64,000 nt of DNA from positions 620,001 through 684,000 of the forward strand of contig NZ_WMDZ01000001.1 of NCBI RefSeq assembly GCF_021735935.1. The letters run 5' to 3'. A program made the position numbers and the translations under genes. Source of the DNA: Sulfitobacter sp. M39. GTDB taxonomy: Bacteria; Pseudomonadota; Alphaproteobacteria; Rhodobacterales; Rhodobacteraceae. How positions within the stretch are numbered: position 1 is the first letter of the stretch; every line of letters starts with the position of its first letter. The notes beneath the pieces were generated by a model that was not told where the DNA came from, did not search any database, and saw only the letters and a program-made list of their open reading frames with translations. Positions 8,222 through 17,640 of the stretch are shown piece by piece.

Positions 8222-8252
8222 AAAGGCCCTGCCGGCGACGGCGGGGCCTTTT
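8222..8252. terminator. Bidirectional intrinsic terminator
   Basis: AAAGGCCC (8222-8229) pairs with GGGCCTTT, followed by T residues on the plus strand and preceded by A residues that serve the minus strand. It sits between the convergent SDR and uppP genes. Confidence 0.8.
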
Positions 8253-8255
8253 GCT

Positions 8256-9059
8256 TTAGCTGTAGGCGTATACCAAAAGCGCTGCCCCCAGCAGGATGCG
8301 ATAGATGACGTAGGGGGTGAAATTCACGCTGCGCAGCAGGCGCATCATCAGGACCAGTGCCGCCAGTGCAGCGACAAAGGCGAAGCCCGCCGCGATCGAC
8401 GCGTCGCGCGCGAGCTGCGCGTCGGCTTGCCCGATCACGTCCAGTGACAAAAGCGCGCCAGAGGCGAGGATCGTGGGAATCGACATCAACATGGACAGCG
8501 TGGCAGCGCTGGCGCGGTCATAGCCCAGTTTGCGGGCGGCGGTAATGGTGATGCCTGACCGCGATGTGCCGGGGATCAGCGCAAGCGCCTGCGCCAGCCC
8601 CATCCAGACGGCACCTTTGACATCCCAGTCGCCGGCCTCCCGATCGCTGCGCCCCGTGTGATCCGCCCAATAAAGCACGATACCGAACAGCAGCATGGTC
8701 CAGCCGATCACCGCGACAGAGCGGAGCATTTCGTCAATCCCCAGCAGCTTGAACGTCAGGCCGACGACCAGCACCGGAAGTGTTGCGAGGATCAGCAGGG
8801 CGGCCAGCCTTGCGCCGGGGGTGTCCATCTTGCCGCGCAGCAGGCGACCAAGTCCGATGGTGGCTTCTGCGACCTCCGACCGGAAGTAGAGCACGACCGC
8901 AAGAAGCGTGCCGACATGCACCGCGACATCAATCGCAAGCCCCTGATCCGGCCCGCCGGTCAGCGTCGGCAGCAGGATCAAATGGCCCGAGGACGAGACA
9001 GGCAGAAACTCTGTCAGCCCCTGAATGATTGCGACAAGCAGCAGTTGGAACAGGGTCAT
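8256..9059 (-). CDS. uppP: Undecaprenyl-diphosphatase
   Basis: This 267-residue integral membrane protein (about eight TM segments) carries both signatures of the BacA/UppP family: EFLPVSSSGHLIL near the N-terminus and PGTSRSGITI near residue 160, whose Glu, Ser, His and Arg residues form the active site. It removes one phosphate from undecaprenyl diphosphate, recycling the lipid carrier for peptidoglycan and surface polysaccharides, and confers bacitracin tolerance. Length is normal. It is transcribed alone, convergent with the SDR gene across a shared terminator. Confidence 0.96.
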   Translation of the reverse strand: MTLFQLLLVAIIQGLTEFLPVSSSGHLILLPTLTGGPDQGLAIDVAVHVGTLLAVVLYFRSEVAEATIGLGRLLRGKMDTPGARLAALLILATLPVLVVGLTFKLLGIDEMLRSVAVIGWTMLLFGIVLYWADHTGRSDREAGDWDVKGAVWMGLAQALALIPGTSRSGITITAARKLGYDRASAATLSMLMSIPTILASGALLSLDVIGQADAQLARDASIAAGFAFVAALAALVLMMRLLRSVNFTPYVIYRILLGAALLVYAYS

Positions 9060-9288
9060 ACGGGGGGCGGCCTTTGGGTCATTCGTGATGCCCTAGGCGT
9101 ATAACTTTGGAGGGTTGGAAGGGAAGCCCGGTGTTGGGTCCGTATCGGACATAAATATGTGATAAATTTGCGAGAATATCGGGGCTGATATGAAATAAAC
9201 CGCATATAGGTCAGCAATACTGCCTTTATAAACCTTTAACCCCTGTGTATGAGGGGGCAGCAACGTGTTTCAGGCGGAGAGATCCAAG

Positions 9289-10722
9289 ATGGCAAAGCAG
9301 CCAATGCTCAAGTTTACAACGGTTTCCCGGGATATGCCCGAAAAACGGATGCCGAATCTGCGTCGTGAAGACTTTAAAGAGATTTATGCGGAATACGCGG
9401 ATGAGAAAGCGCAAGAGCAGTCCAGCCGCTGTAGCCAATGTGGCGTCCCCTATTGCCAGACCCATTGCCCGCTGCACAATAACATCCCCGACTGGCTGCG
9501 CCTGACCGCCGAAGGGCGTCTGCAAGAGGCCTATGAGGTCAGCCAGGCCACAAACACCTTCCCCGAAATCTGCGGCCGCATCTGCCCGCAGGACCGTCTG
9601 TGCGAAGGCAACTGTGTGATCGAACAATCGGGCCACGGCACTGTGACCATCGGCTCGGTCGAGAAATACATCACCGATACCGCGTGGGAAAATGGCTGGG
9701 TCAAGCCGATCAAACCCAAGAGCGAACGCGCCGAATCCGTTGGCATCATCGGCGCGGGCCCCGGTGGTCTGGCCGCGGCGGACGTGCTGCGCCGCGCGGG
9801 TGTGCAGGTCACCATCTATGACCGCTATGACCGCGCGGGTGGTTTGTTGACCTACGGCATCCCCGGTTTCAAGCTGGAAAAAGATGTGGTTATGCGCCGC
9901 AACGACCAGCTGGCCGAAGGTGGTGTTAACTTTGAACTGAACTGCGATGTGGGCGTCGACATCAGCTTTGCCGATATCCGTGCCAAGCATGACGCCGTGA
10001 TCATCGCGACGGGCGTCTATAAAACACGCGACATCCAGGCCCCCGGCGTGGGCGGTGTGGGCCTTGAGCGCGCGATTGATTTCCTGACCGTGAGCAACCG
10101 CAAAAGCTTTGGCGACGCGGTCGAAGAATTCGACTCCGGTCGTTTCAACGCCGAAGGGAAGCGCGTTGTCGTGATCGGCGGCGGTGATACCGCGATGGAC
10201 TGTGTACGGACCTCGATCCGTCAGGGGGCGACCTCGGTCAAATGTCTGTACCGTCGTGACCGCGCCAACATGCCCGGCTCGCAACGCGAAGTGCAAAACG
10301 CCGAGGAAGAAGGCGTGGTATTTGAATGGTTGTCCGCCCCGAAGGGCTTTGTCGGGGACCCGGTCACAGGTGTTATGGTGCAGAAAATGCGCCTTGGTGC
10401 GCCAGACGTGTCAGGTCGTCAGGCACCTGAGCTTATAGAAGGCTCGGACTATGTCGAAGAGGCGGATCTTGTGATCATGGCGCTTGGGTTTGAACCCGAA
10501 GACCTGCCCACGCTGTGGAACACGCCCGAGCTGCCGGTCAACCGCTGGGGCACGGTCAAGGCCGACTATATCACCGGCGCGACCGAACTGGATGGCGTCT
10601 ATGCCGTGGGCGATATCGTGCGCGGTGCGTCGCTGGTGGTCTGGGCCATCAAGGACGGGCGCGACTGTGCGCAGGCGATCCTTGAAAAGATGGGGGCCAG
10701 CGTGGCCATCGCGGCCGAATAA
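9289..10722 (+). CDS. gltD: Glutamate synthase (NADPH) small subunit
   Basis: This is the 477-residue flavoprotein subunit of GOGAT. The N-terminal half holds cysteine clusters CSQCGVPYCQTHC and CGRICPQDRLCEGNC for two 4Fe-4S centres. Two Rossmann motifs follow, GIIGAGPGGLAAA (FAD) and VVIGGGDTAMD (NADPH). It passes electrons from NADPH to the large subunit. The ATG at 9289 is chosen because GGAGAG stands about 8 bases upstream; a GTG at 9265 would add eight residues. gltB starts 57 bases downstream, so the two form one operon with the small subunit first. Confidence 0.96.
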   Translation: MAKQPMLKFTTVSRDMPEKRMPNLRREDFKEIYAEYADEKAQEQSSRCSQCGVPYCQTHCPLHNNIPDWLRLTAEGRLQEAYEVSQATNTFPEICGRICPQDRLCEGNCVIEQSGHGTVTIGSVEKYITDTAWENGWVKPIKPKSERAESVGIIGAGPGGLAAADVLRRAGVQVTIYDRYDRAGGLLTYGIPGFKLEKDVVMRRNDQLAEGGVNFELNCDVGVDISFADIRAKHDAVIIATGVYKTRDIQAPGVGGVGLERAIDFLTVSNRKSFGDAVEEFDSGRFNAEGKRVVVIGGGDTAMDCVRTSIRQGATSVKCLYRRDRANMPGSQREVQNAEEEGVVFEWLSAPKGFVGDPVTGVMVQKMRLGAPDVSGRQAPELIEGSDYVEEADLVIMALGFEPEDLPTLWNTPELPVNRWGTVKADYITGATELDGVYAVGDIVRGASLVVWAIKDGRDCAQAILEKMGASVAIAAE

Positions 10723-10779
10723 GCGCCCCTTTCAACTGATATTTCGCGCCTCGGGCGCGCCCGATTTAGGAGATTCCAA

Positions 10780-13700
10780 ATGACCAAATATGATGACGCC
10801 TGGGTAGCACGCGAAGAAGCAAAACGCGCCTTCATGGCAGAAAACGGTCTGTATTCCGAAGAAGAAGAGCATTCATCCTGCGGGGTGGGTCTTGTTGTGA
10901 ACATCGACGGCTCCAGCAGCCGCGCGGTTGTCGAAAACGGGATCAAGGCGCTCAAGGCGATCTGGCACCGCGGGGCTGTTGATGCGGACGGAAAAACCGG
11001 CGACGGCGCAGGCATTCACGTGCAAATCCCCGTTAACTTTTTCTATGATCAGGTGCGCCGCACCGGTCACAGCCCCCGCGAAGGCGAACTGATCGCCATC
11101 GGTCAGGTCTTTTTGCCGCGCACCAACTTTGCCGCGCAGGAAACCTGCCGGACCATCGTTGAAACCGAAGTGCTGCGGATGGGCTACTATATCTACGGCT
11201 GGCGTCACGTGCCCGTCGATACCTCTGTTCTGGGGGAGAAGGCCAACGCGACCCGTCCCGAGATCGAACAGATCCTGATTTCGAACGCCAAGGGCGTGGA
11301 CGAGGAAACATTCGAGCGCGAGCTTTACGTCATCCGTCGCCGCATCGAGAAAGCCGCGCTGGCGGCTCAGGTGCCGACGCTTTACATCGCGTCGATGTCC
11401 TGCCGGTCGATCATCTACAAGGGCATGATGCTGGCGCAGGATGTTGCCAACTTCTACCCCGACCTGATGGACGAACGCTTTGAATCCGCCTTCGCGATCT
11501 ATCACCAGCGCTATTCCACCAACACCTTCCCACAGTGGTGGCTGGCGCAGCCCTTCCGCATGCTGGCCCACAACGGCGAGATCAACACGCTCAAGGGTAA
11601 CGTCAACTGGATGAAAAGCCACGAGATTCGCATGGCCTCGGGCACTTTTGGCGACATGGCCGAAGATATCAAACCGATCGTCGCCGCGGGGTCGTCCGAC
11701 TCTGCCGCGCTGGATTCGGTGTTCGAAGTCCTGGTGCGCGCGGGTCGTTCGGCCCCGATGGCGAAAACCATGCTGGTGCCTGAAAGCTGGTCAAAGCAGG
11801 CGGTCGAACTGCCACAGGCATGGCGCGACATGTATTCCTATTGCAACTCGGTGATGGAGCCTTGGGATGGTCCCGCAGCGCTGGCCATGACCGATGGCCG
11901 CTGGGTCTGCGCCGGTCTTGACCGGAACGGCCTGCGCCCCATGCGTTTCGTCGTCACCGGTGACGGCATGCTGATCGCGGGTTCCGAGGCGGGGATGGTC
12001 CCGCAGGACGAGGCGAATGTCGTGCGCAAAGGCGCGCTTGGCCCCGGTCAGCTGCTGGCGGTCGACATCGAAGAAGGCAAGATGTTCGGCGACACCGAAA
12101 TCAAGGACAAGCTTGCCGCGTCGCGTCCCTTTGGTGAATGGGTCGGCAAGATCAACGAGCTGGACAAAGCGCTTGGCGATGTCGAGGAACAGGCCCTGTT
12201 CTCGGGCGATGAGCTGCGCCGCCGTCAGGTGGCAGCGGGCTATACCATCGAAGACCTCGAGCAGATCCTCGCACCGATGGCCGAAGATGCGAAAGAGCCC
12301 TTGGCGTCCATGGGCGATGACACCCCGTCGGCGGTTCTGTCGAACCAGTACCGCCCGCTCAGCCACTTCTTCCGCCAGAACTTTAGTCAGGTGACAAACC
12401 CACCCATCGACAGCCTGCGCGAATTCCGCGTCATGAGCCTAAAAACGCGGTTCGGGAACCTCAAGAACGTGCTGGATGAATCCAGCGCCCAGACCGAGAT
12501 CCTCGTGCTCGACAGCCCGTTCCTCGCGAACGCGCAGTTCGATCAGTTGATGACCGAATTCAACGCGAACTCTGTCACCATCGACTGTACGTTCGAGCCG
12601 GGCGGCAACAACCTGAGCGAAAACCTGCGCCGCATCCGGGACGAGGCAGAAGACGCCGTGCGCTCCGGTGCTGGTCACATTGTGCTGACCGACCAGTTCA
12701 GCGATGCGACCCGCGTGGCGATGCCGATGATCCTTGCGACCTCTGCCGTGCACAGCCAGCTGACCCGCAAGGGCCTGCGGACCTTTACCTCGCTCAATGT
12801 GCGCTCGGCTGAATGTGTGGACCCGCATTACTTTGCCGTGCTGATCGGCTGTGGTGCCACCGTGGTGAACGCCTACCTTGCCGAGGATTCGCTGGCGGAT
12901 CGTATCGGACGTGGTCTGCTGGACATGACTCTGACCACCGCAATGGCCCGCTACCGTGAGGCGATTGATCAGGGCCTGCTGAAAATCATGGCGAAGATGG
13001 GCATCAGCGTCATGTCCTCCTACCGTGGCGGCCTGAACTTCGAAGCCGTAGGGCTGAGCCGTGCGATGTGCGCGGAATACTTCCCCGGCATGACCAGCCG
13101 CATCAGCGGGATCGGTGTGACCGGTATCCAACGCAAGGCCGAAGCGGTCCACGACCGTGGTTGGCAGGGTGATGGCGTCGTCATGCCCATCGGCGGCTTC
13201 TACAAGGCGCGCAAATCCGGCGAGACCCACGCATGGGAAGCATCGTCGATGCACATGCTGCAAATGGCCTGCAACAAAGCGTCCTACCAGATGTGGAAGC
13301 AGTATAGCGCCAAGATGCAAAGCAACCCGCCGATCCATCTGCGCGACCTGCTGGATATCAAGCCGCTGGGGGCCCCAGTGCCCATCGAAGAGGTCGAATC
13401 CATCACCTCTATCCGCAAGCGTTTCGTGACGCCCGGCATGTCCCTTGGCGCGCTGTCGCCCGAGGCACATAAGACCCTGAACGTCGCGATGAACCGCATC
13501 GGGGCCAAGTCAGACTCTGGCGAAGGCGGCGAAGATCCGGCGCACTTCGTGCCCGAGGCCAACGGTGACAACCCGTCGGCCAAGATCAAGCAGGTGGCGT
13601 CGGGCCGTTTCGGTGTGACTGCCGAATACCTGAACCAGTGTGAAGAGCTTGAAATCAAGGTCGCCCAAGGGGCCAAGCCCGGCGAGGGTGGTCAGCTTCC

Positions 13701-15312
13701 GGGCATGAAGGTCACCGACCTGATCGCCCGTCTGCGCCATTCGACCAAAGGCGTGACCCTGATCTCGCCCCCGCCGCACCACGATATCTATTCCATCGAA
13801 GACCTTGCGCAGCTGATCTATGACCTCAAGCAGATCAACCCGCGCTGTAAGGTGACCGTAAAGCTGGTGGCGTCTTCTGGCGTTGGTACGATTGCGGCCG
13901 GTGTGGCAAAGGCCAAGGCGGATATCATCCTGATCTCGGGCCACAATGGCGGCACGGGCGCATCGCCTGCGACCTCAATCAAATATGCGGGTCTGCCGTG
14001 GGAGATGGGCCTGACCGAAGCGCATCAGGTTCTGGCGATGAACAACCTGCGCGACCGCGTCACCCTGCGGACCGACGGCGGTTTGCGCACAGGGCGTGAC
14101 ATCGTGATGGCCGCGATGATGGGAGCCGAGGAATACGGCATCGGCACTGCCGCGCTGATCGCGATGGGTTGTATCATGGTGCGTCAGTGCCAGTCGAACA
14201 CCTGTCCCGTCGGCGTCTGCACCCAAGACGAAGCGCTGCGTGGCAAGTTCACCGGCAACGCGGATAAGGTCGTGAACCTGATCACTTTCTACGCCACCGA
14301 AGTCCGTGAATTGCTGGCGTCAATCGGGGCGCGTAGTCTGGATGACGTGATTGGCCGTGCCGATCTGCTGGCGCAAGTTAGCCGTGGCTCTGCACACCTT
14401 GACGATCTTGATCTCAACCCGCTGCTGATCACCGTCGATGGCGCGGCAGAGATCGTTTATGACCGTAACAAGCCGCGCAACGCTGTGCTGGACACGCTGG
14501 ACTCTGAAATCGTGCGCGACGCTGCGCGCTTCCTTGAGGATGGCGAGAAGATGCAGCTCAGCTATGCGGTGCAGAACACGCACCGTACCGTGGGCACCCG
14601 CGTCTCGAGCCACATCATCCGCAACTTCGGCATGAACAACCAGCTGCAGCCCGATCACCTGACGGTCAAGCTGACCGGTTCGGCAGGGCAGTCGCTGGGG
14701 GCCTTCGCGGCACCGGGGCTCAAGCTTGAGGTGTCGGGCGATGCGAATGACTATGTCGGCAAGGGTCTGTCGGGCGGCACCATCGTCGTGCGTCCGTCTA
14801 TGGCCAGCACCATCGTTGCCTCTGACAACACCATCATCGGCAACACGGTGCTTTATGGTGCGACCAAGGGCTTTTTGTTCGCAGCGGGCCGTGCCGGTGA
14901 ACGTTTCGGCGTTCGGAACTCGGGCGCGCATGTGGTGATCGAAGGCTGCGGCAGCAACGGGTGCGAATACATGACCGGCGGTGTGGCCGTGATCCTGGGC
15001 GAGATCGGCGCGAACTTTGGCGCGGGTATGACGGGCGGTATGGCCTATCTCTACAACCCCGATGGCAAGGCCGACAAAATGCTGAACCGCGAAACGCTGG
15101 TGACCTGCCCTGTCACGGTCGAGCATTGGGAAAACCAGGTGAAGGGCCTGATTGAACGGCACCTGCAGGAAACCAACAGCCGCAAGGCCGAAGACATTCT
15201 GCAGCACTGGGACATTGAAAAGGATAACTTCCTGCAGATCTGCCCCAAAGAGATGCTGGTCCATCTGCCCGCCCCGCTCAGCGTCGAAGAACACGCGATC
15301 CCGGCGGAGTAA
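10780..15312 (+). CDS. gltB: Glutamate synthase (NADPH) large subunit
   Basis: This 1510-residue large subunit makes two glutamates from glutamine and 2-oxoglutarate. A 33-residue propeptide precedes Cys34 (CGVGLV), which becomes the N-terminal nucleophile of the glutaminase domain. The central domain, the FMN-binding synthase barrel (GGEDPAHF to GGTGASP) and a 3Fe-4S site in CQSNTCPVGVC follow. A glycine-rich beta-helix GXGXG domain closes the protein. AGGAG stands just before the ATG. It is the second gene after gltD and ends at a strong terminator. Confidence 0.97.
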   Translation: MTKYDDAWVAREEAKRAFMAENGLYSEEEEHSSCGVGLVVNIDGSSSRAVVENGIKALKAIWHRGAVDADGKTGDGAGIHVQIPVNFFYDQVRRTGHSPREGELIAIGQVFLPRTNFAAQETCRTIVETEVLRMGYYIYGWRHVPVDTSVLGEKANATRPEIEQILISNAKGVDEETFERELYVIRRRIEKAALAAQVPTLYIASMSCRSIIYKGMMLAQDVANFYPDLMDERFESAFAIYHQRYSTNTFPQWWLAQPFRMLAHNGEINTLKGNVNWMKSHEIRMASGTFGDMAEDIKPIVAAGSSDSAALDSVFEVLVRAGRSAPMAKTMLVPESWSKQAVELPQAWRDMYSYCNSVMEPWDGPAALAMTDGRWVCAGLDRNGLRPMRFVVTGDGMLIAGSEAGMVPQDEANVVRKGALGPGQLLAVDIEEGKMFGDTEIKDKLAASRPFGEWVGKINELDKALGDVEEQALFSGDELRRRQVAAGYTIEDLEQILAPMAEDAKEPLASMGDDTPSAVLSNQYRPLSHFFRQNFSQVTNPPIDSLREFRVMSLKTRFGNLKNVLDESSAQTEILVLDSPFLANAQFDQLMTEFNANSVTIDCTFEPGGNNLSENLRRIRDEAEDAVRSGAGHIVLTDQFSDATRVAMPMILATSAVHSQLTRKGLRTFTSLNVRSAECVDPHYFAVLIGCGATVVNAYLAEDSLADRIGRGLLDMTLTTAMARYREAIDQGLLKIMAKMGISVMSSYRGGLNFEAVGLSRAMCAEYFPGMTSRISGIGVTGIQRKAEAVHDRGWQGDGVVMPIGGFYKARKSGETHAWEASSMHMLQMACNKASYQMWKQYSAKMQSNPPIHLRDLLDIKPLGAPVPIEEVESITSIRKRFVTPGMSLGALSPEAHKTLNVAMNRIGAKSDSGEGGEDPAHFVPEANGDNPSAKIKQVASGRFGVTAEYLNQCEELEIKVAQGAKPGEGGQLPGMKVTDLIARLRHSTKGVTLISPPPHHDIYSIEDLAQLIYDLKQINPRCKVTVKLVASSGVGTIAAGVAKAKADIILISGHNGGTGASPATSIKYAGLPWEMGLTEAHQVLAMNNLRDRVTLRTDGGLRTGRDIVMAAMMGAEEYGIGTAALIAMGCIMVRQCQSNTCPVGVCTQDEALRGKFTGNADKVVNLITFYATEVRELLASIGARSLDDVIGRADLLAQVSRGSAHLDDLDLNPLLITVDGAAEIVYDRNKPRNAVLDTLDSEIVRDAARFLEDGEKMQLSYAVQNTHRTVGTRVSSHIIRNFGMNNQLQPDHLTVKLTGSAGQSLGAFAAPGLKLEVSGDANDYVGKGLSGGTIVVRPSMASTIVASDNTIIGNTVLYGATKGFLFAAGRAGERFGVRNSGAHVVIEGCGSNGCEYMTGGVAVILGEIGANFGAGMTGGMAYLYNPDGKADKMLNRETLVTCPVTVEHWENQVKGLIERHLQETNSRKAEDILQHWDIEKDNFLQICPKEMLVHLPAPLSVEEHAIPAE

Positions 15313-15325
15313 GCAAAACGGATAG

Positions 15326-15362
15326 ATCGGGCGCGGGGGAAACCTCGCGCCCGATTTGTTTT
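15326..15362 (+). terminator. Intrinsic terminator of gltDB
   Basis: ATCGGGCGCG pairs with CGCGCCCGAT (ending 15354) across a GGGGGAAACCT region and is followed by TTGTTTTG. Confidence 0.85.
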
Positions 15363-15411
15363 GTGCGTCGCCCACGCTTTACCGGGGCCGCAACCGGCCT
15401 ATAGTTACGGA

Positions 15412-16125
15412 ATGATCAAAACACTTACCTCTCGCGTCCGGCTGATGGCGCTTTTGCTGGTAGGGCTCGCGCTTGCGGCCTGTACCGATGCTGCGCCCAA
15501 GGGTGGCGGCGATATTCTGGTGATTGGCGATTCCGTCATGGCGTGGAACGGATCAAGCGATCAGGCGATCCCCGATGCGATGGCAGCCAGCCTCGGGCGC
15601 AATGTTGTCAGCAAGGCCGTCCCCGGTGCGCAGTTCAGCAATGACAGCACGCTTTTATCCGCTGTCGGTTTCGACATTCAGGATCAGTACCCCGGCGGGC
15701 GGTGGAACTGGATCGTGGTGAACGGCGGGGCCAATGATCTGGGGTTCAACGACTGCAAATGCGGGGCCTGCACGCCTGTGGTCGACACGCTGATCGCGGC
15801 GGATGCCGCTACTGGGGAAATACCCGCCTTCCTGACGCGTTTGCGCAGCACGGGCGCGCAGGTGATGTGGATGGGGTACTACGCCGGCAATGGCAAAGGG
15901 TCATTCGAGGGCTGTCGCGATGATCTGGTGCTGCTGGAACGCCGTATCGCGCGGTTTGCGGCACAAACGTCGGGGGTGACATTCCTTGATTCCGAAACAG
16001 TGATCGACCGTCAGGATCCCAGCCTTTTTGCCAGCGATAACACCCACCCGTCGCCCAAGGCCTCGGCGCTGATCGGGGCCTATCTTGCAAAAGGGATTTC
16101 CGCCCGCAGTGCCCGTTCACAATAA
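15412..16125 (+). CDS. SGNH/GDSL-family hydrolase, predicted lipoprotein
   Basis: The start at 15412 gives a 237-residue protein with a basic N-terminus, a hydrophobic core and lipobox LALAAC, so it is probably lipid-anchored. SGNH blocks are clear: block I VIGDSVMAW (nucleophile Ser), block III NGGANDLG, block V DNTHPSP (Asp and His). An unusual DCKCGAC cysteine cluster and one further Cys lie between blocks III and V and may form disulfides in the periplasm. It likely hydrolyses an ester or acyl group; the substrate is unknown. It lies between gltB and mtgA. Confidence 0.85.
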   Translation: MIKTLTSRVRLMALLLVGLALAACTDAAPKGGGDILVIGDSVMAWNGSSDQAIPDAMAASLGRNVVSKAVPGAQFSNDSTLLSAVGFDIQDQYPGGRWNWIVVNGGANDLGFNDCKCGACTPVVDTLIAADAATGEIPAFLTRLRSTGAQVMWMGYYAGNGKGSFEGCRDDLVLLERRIARFAAQTSGVTFLDSETVIDRQDPSLFASDNTHPSPKASALIGAYLAKGISARSARSQ

Positions 16126-16146
16126 GCCATTGCCACGATATAGCTG

Positions 16147-16899
16147 ATGGCTATGGCAAAACGCGCATCCTCCAAATCCAAGGGCAAAGCCAAGTCCAAG
16201 ACTCCGTCCCCTGTGGCGCAGCTGCGGTCGCTCAAGCAGCGCGTGGTTCGGGGCGCGTTCAAGCTGGTGCTCGCCGTGCTTGGCCTGTTGATCGCCCTGG
16301 TGTTGCTGTTTGCGGTGATCAACCCGCCGACGACCCCCTATATGTTCAGCGAAGGCCGCAGGCTGGGGGGCGTGGACCAGCAATGGGTCGCGCTGGAAGA
16401 CGTGGCCCCTGTCATGGCGCGGTCTGTCGTGGCGGCGGAAGATGCGAATTTCTGCGAACACTGGGGCTTTGATCTGGCCGCGATCAAACGCGCCATCGCC
16501 GAAGGGTCAAACCGCGGGGCATCCACCCTGTCGCAGCAGACGGTCAAGAATGTCTATCTCTGGCATGGCCGCACATGGTTGCGCAAAGCGCTCGAGGCCG
16601 GGATCACGCCGCTGGTCGAAACCGTCTGGACCAAGCGGCGCATTATCGAGGTCTATCTGAACGTGGCCGAGTTCGACGAAGGCATCTTTGGTGTCGACGC
16701 CGCGGCGCAACATTACTTTGGGGTGATTCCCGCCAAGCTGACCGCAACCCAAGCGGCGCGGCTGGCCGCGATCCTGCCGTCGCCGAAAACCCGTTCGGCC
16801 GCGCGCCCCTCTGCCGCGGTGCGCAAGCGCAGTGCCCAGATCCGCGATGGTGCGGCGACAATCAGCAAGGACGGACGGGCAGCCTGTTTCGAGAGTTGA
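16147..16899 (+). CDS. mtgA: Monofunctional biosynthetic peptidoglycan transglycosylase
   Basis: This 250-residue protein has a lysine-rich cytosolic N-terminus, one TM helix at about residues 38-60, and a periplasmic GT51 domain. The catalytic Glu is in VAAEDANFCEHWGFD, followed by GASTLSQQTVKN, KRRIIEVYLN and EFDEGIFGV, the standard GT51 motifs. It polymerises lipid II into glycan strands and lacks a transpeptidase domain. A second ATG two codons in (16153) is an equal start candidate. Length is normal for the family. Confidence 0.94.
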   Translation: MAMAKRASSKSKGKAKSKTPSPVAQLRSLKQRVVRGAFKLVLAVLGLLIALVLLFAVINPPTTPYMFSEGRRLGGVDQQWVALEDVAPVMARSVVAAEDANFCEHWGFDLAAIKRAIAEGSNRGASTLSQQTVKNVYLWHGRTWLRKALEAGITPLVETVWTKRRIIEVYLNVAEFDEGIFGVDAAAQHYFGVIPAKLTATQAARLAAILPSPKTRSAARPSAAVRKRSAQIRDGAATISKDGRAACFES

Positions 16900-16959
16900 A
16901 AAACCCAACCAAGACGGGCATGAGGATGAAACCCCTGTTTGTTAGTACCGGAACCCCTT

Positions 16960-17625
16960 ATGGCTCGCCTGTTTCACGTCCCGCTTTCGCCGTTCTGCCG
17001 CAAAGTCCGGCTGAGCCTCGCTGAAAAGAAGATCGAGGTTGAACGCGTCGAAGAACGGTATTGGGAGCAAGACCCAGATTTCATGCGCCGCAATCCGGCG
17101 GGCAAGGTGCCCGTATTGCAGCTTGATGGCATCATCATGTCCGAAAGCGCCGCGATCTGCGAATATATCGAAGAGACCCGCCCCGAACCGTCGCTGATGC
17201 CCTCTGATCCGGTCCAGCGGCTTGAAGTGCGTCGTCTGGTCAGCTGGTTCGACGACAAGTTCCACGACGAGGTCACCTCGAAGCTGCTGTACGAACGGGT
17301 CAACAAAAAGGTGATGAAGCAGGGCTTCCCTGACAGCCGCAACGTCAAGGACGGGGCCAAGGCGATCAAGTATCACATTGATTATATGGCATGGCTGCTG
17401 GACCACCGGCGCTGGCTGGCAGGCGACGTGATGACGTTGGCCGATTTCGCGGCGGCGGCGCATCTATCCTCGCTCGATTATATCTCGGATGTGGACTGGA
17501 ACCGGTCCGATGTGGTCAAGGACTGGTATGCCAAGATCAAGTCCCGTCCCGCGTTCCGGTCGTTGCTGGCCGATCAGGTGCCGGGCTTCCCGCCGCCGAA
17601 GCATTACAATGACCTTGATTTCTGA
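16960..17625 (+). CDS. Glutathione S-transferase family protein
   Basis: This 221-residue protein has an N-terminal thioredoxin-like GST domain (LFHVPLSPFCRKVRLSL, with Ser/Cys at the active-site position, and the glutathione-binding KVPVLQLDG...SESAAICEYI) and an all-helical C-terminal domain ending near FPPPKHYNDLDF. The ATG at 16960 begins right at the first beta strand, as expected. queG starts 15 bases after its stop, so both are probably co-transcribed. The electrophilic substrate is unknown. Confidence 0.88.
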   Translation: MARLFHVPLSPFCRKVRLSLAEKKIEVERVEERYWEQDPDFMRRNPAGKVPVLQLDGIIMSESAAICEYIEETRPEPSLMPSDPVQRLEVRRLVSWFDDKFHDEVTSKLLYERVNKKVMKQGFPDSRNVKDGAKAIKYHIDYMAWLLDHRRWLAGDVMTLADFAAAAHLSSLDYISDVDWNRSDVVKDWYAKIKSRPAFRSLLADQVPGFPPPKHYNDLDF

Positions 17626-17640
17626 TCCCCGCCGCGGCCG

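Noticed and set aside
9265..9288. GTG start for gltD
   Set aside because: The ATG at 9289 has a better-spaced GGAGAG, and the family N-terminus begins with it.
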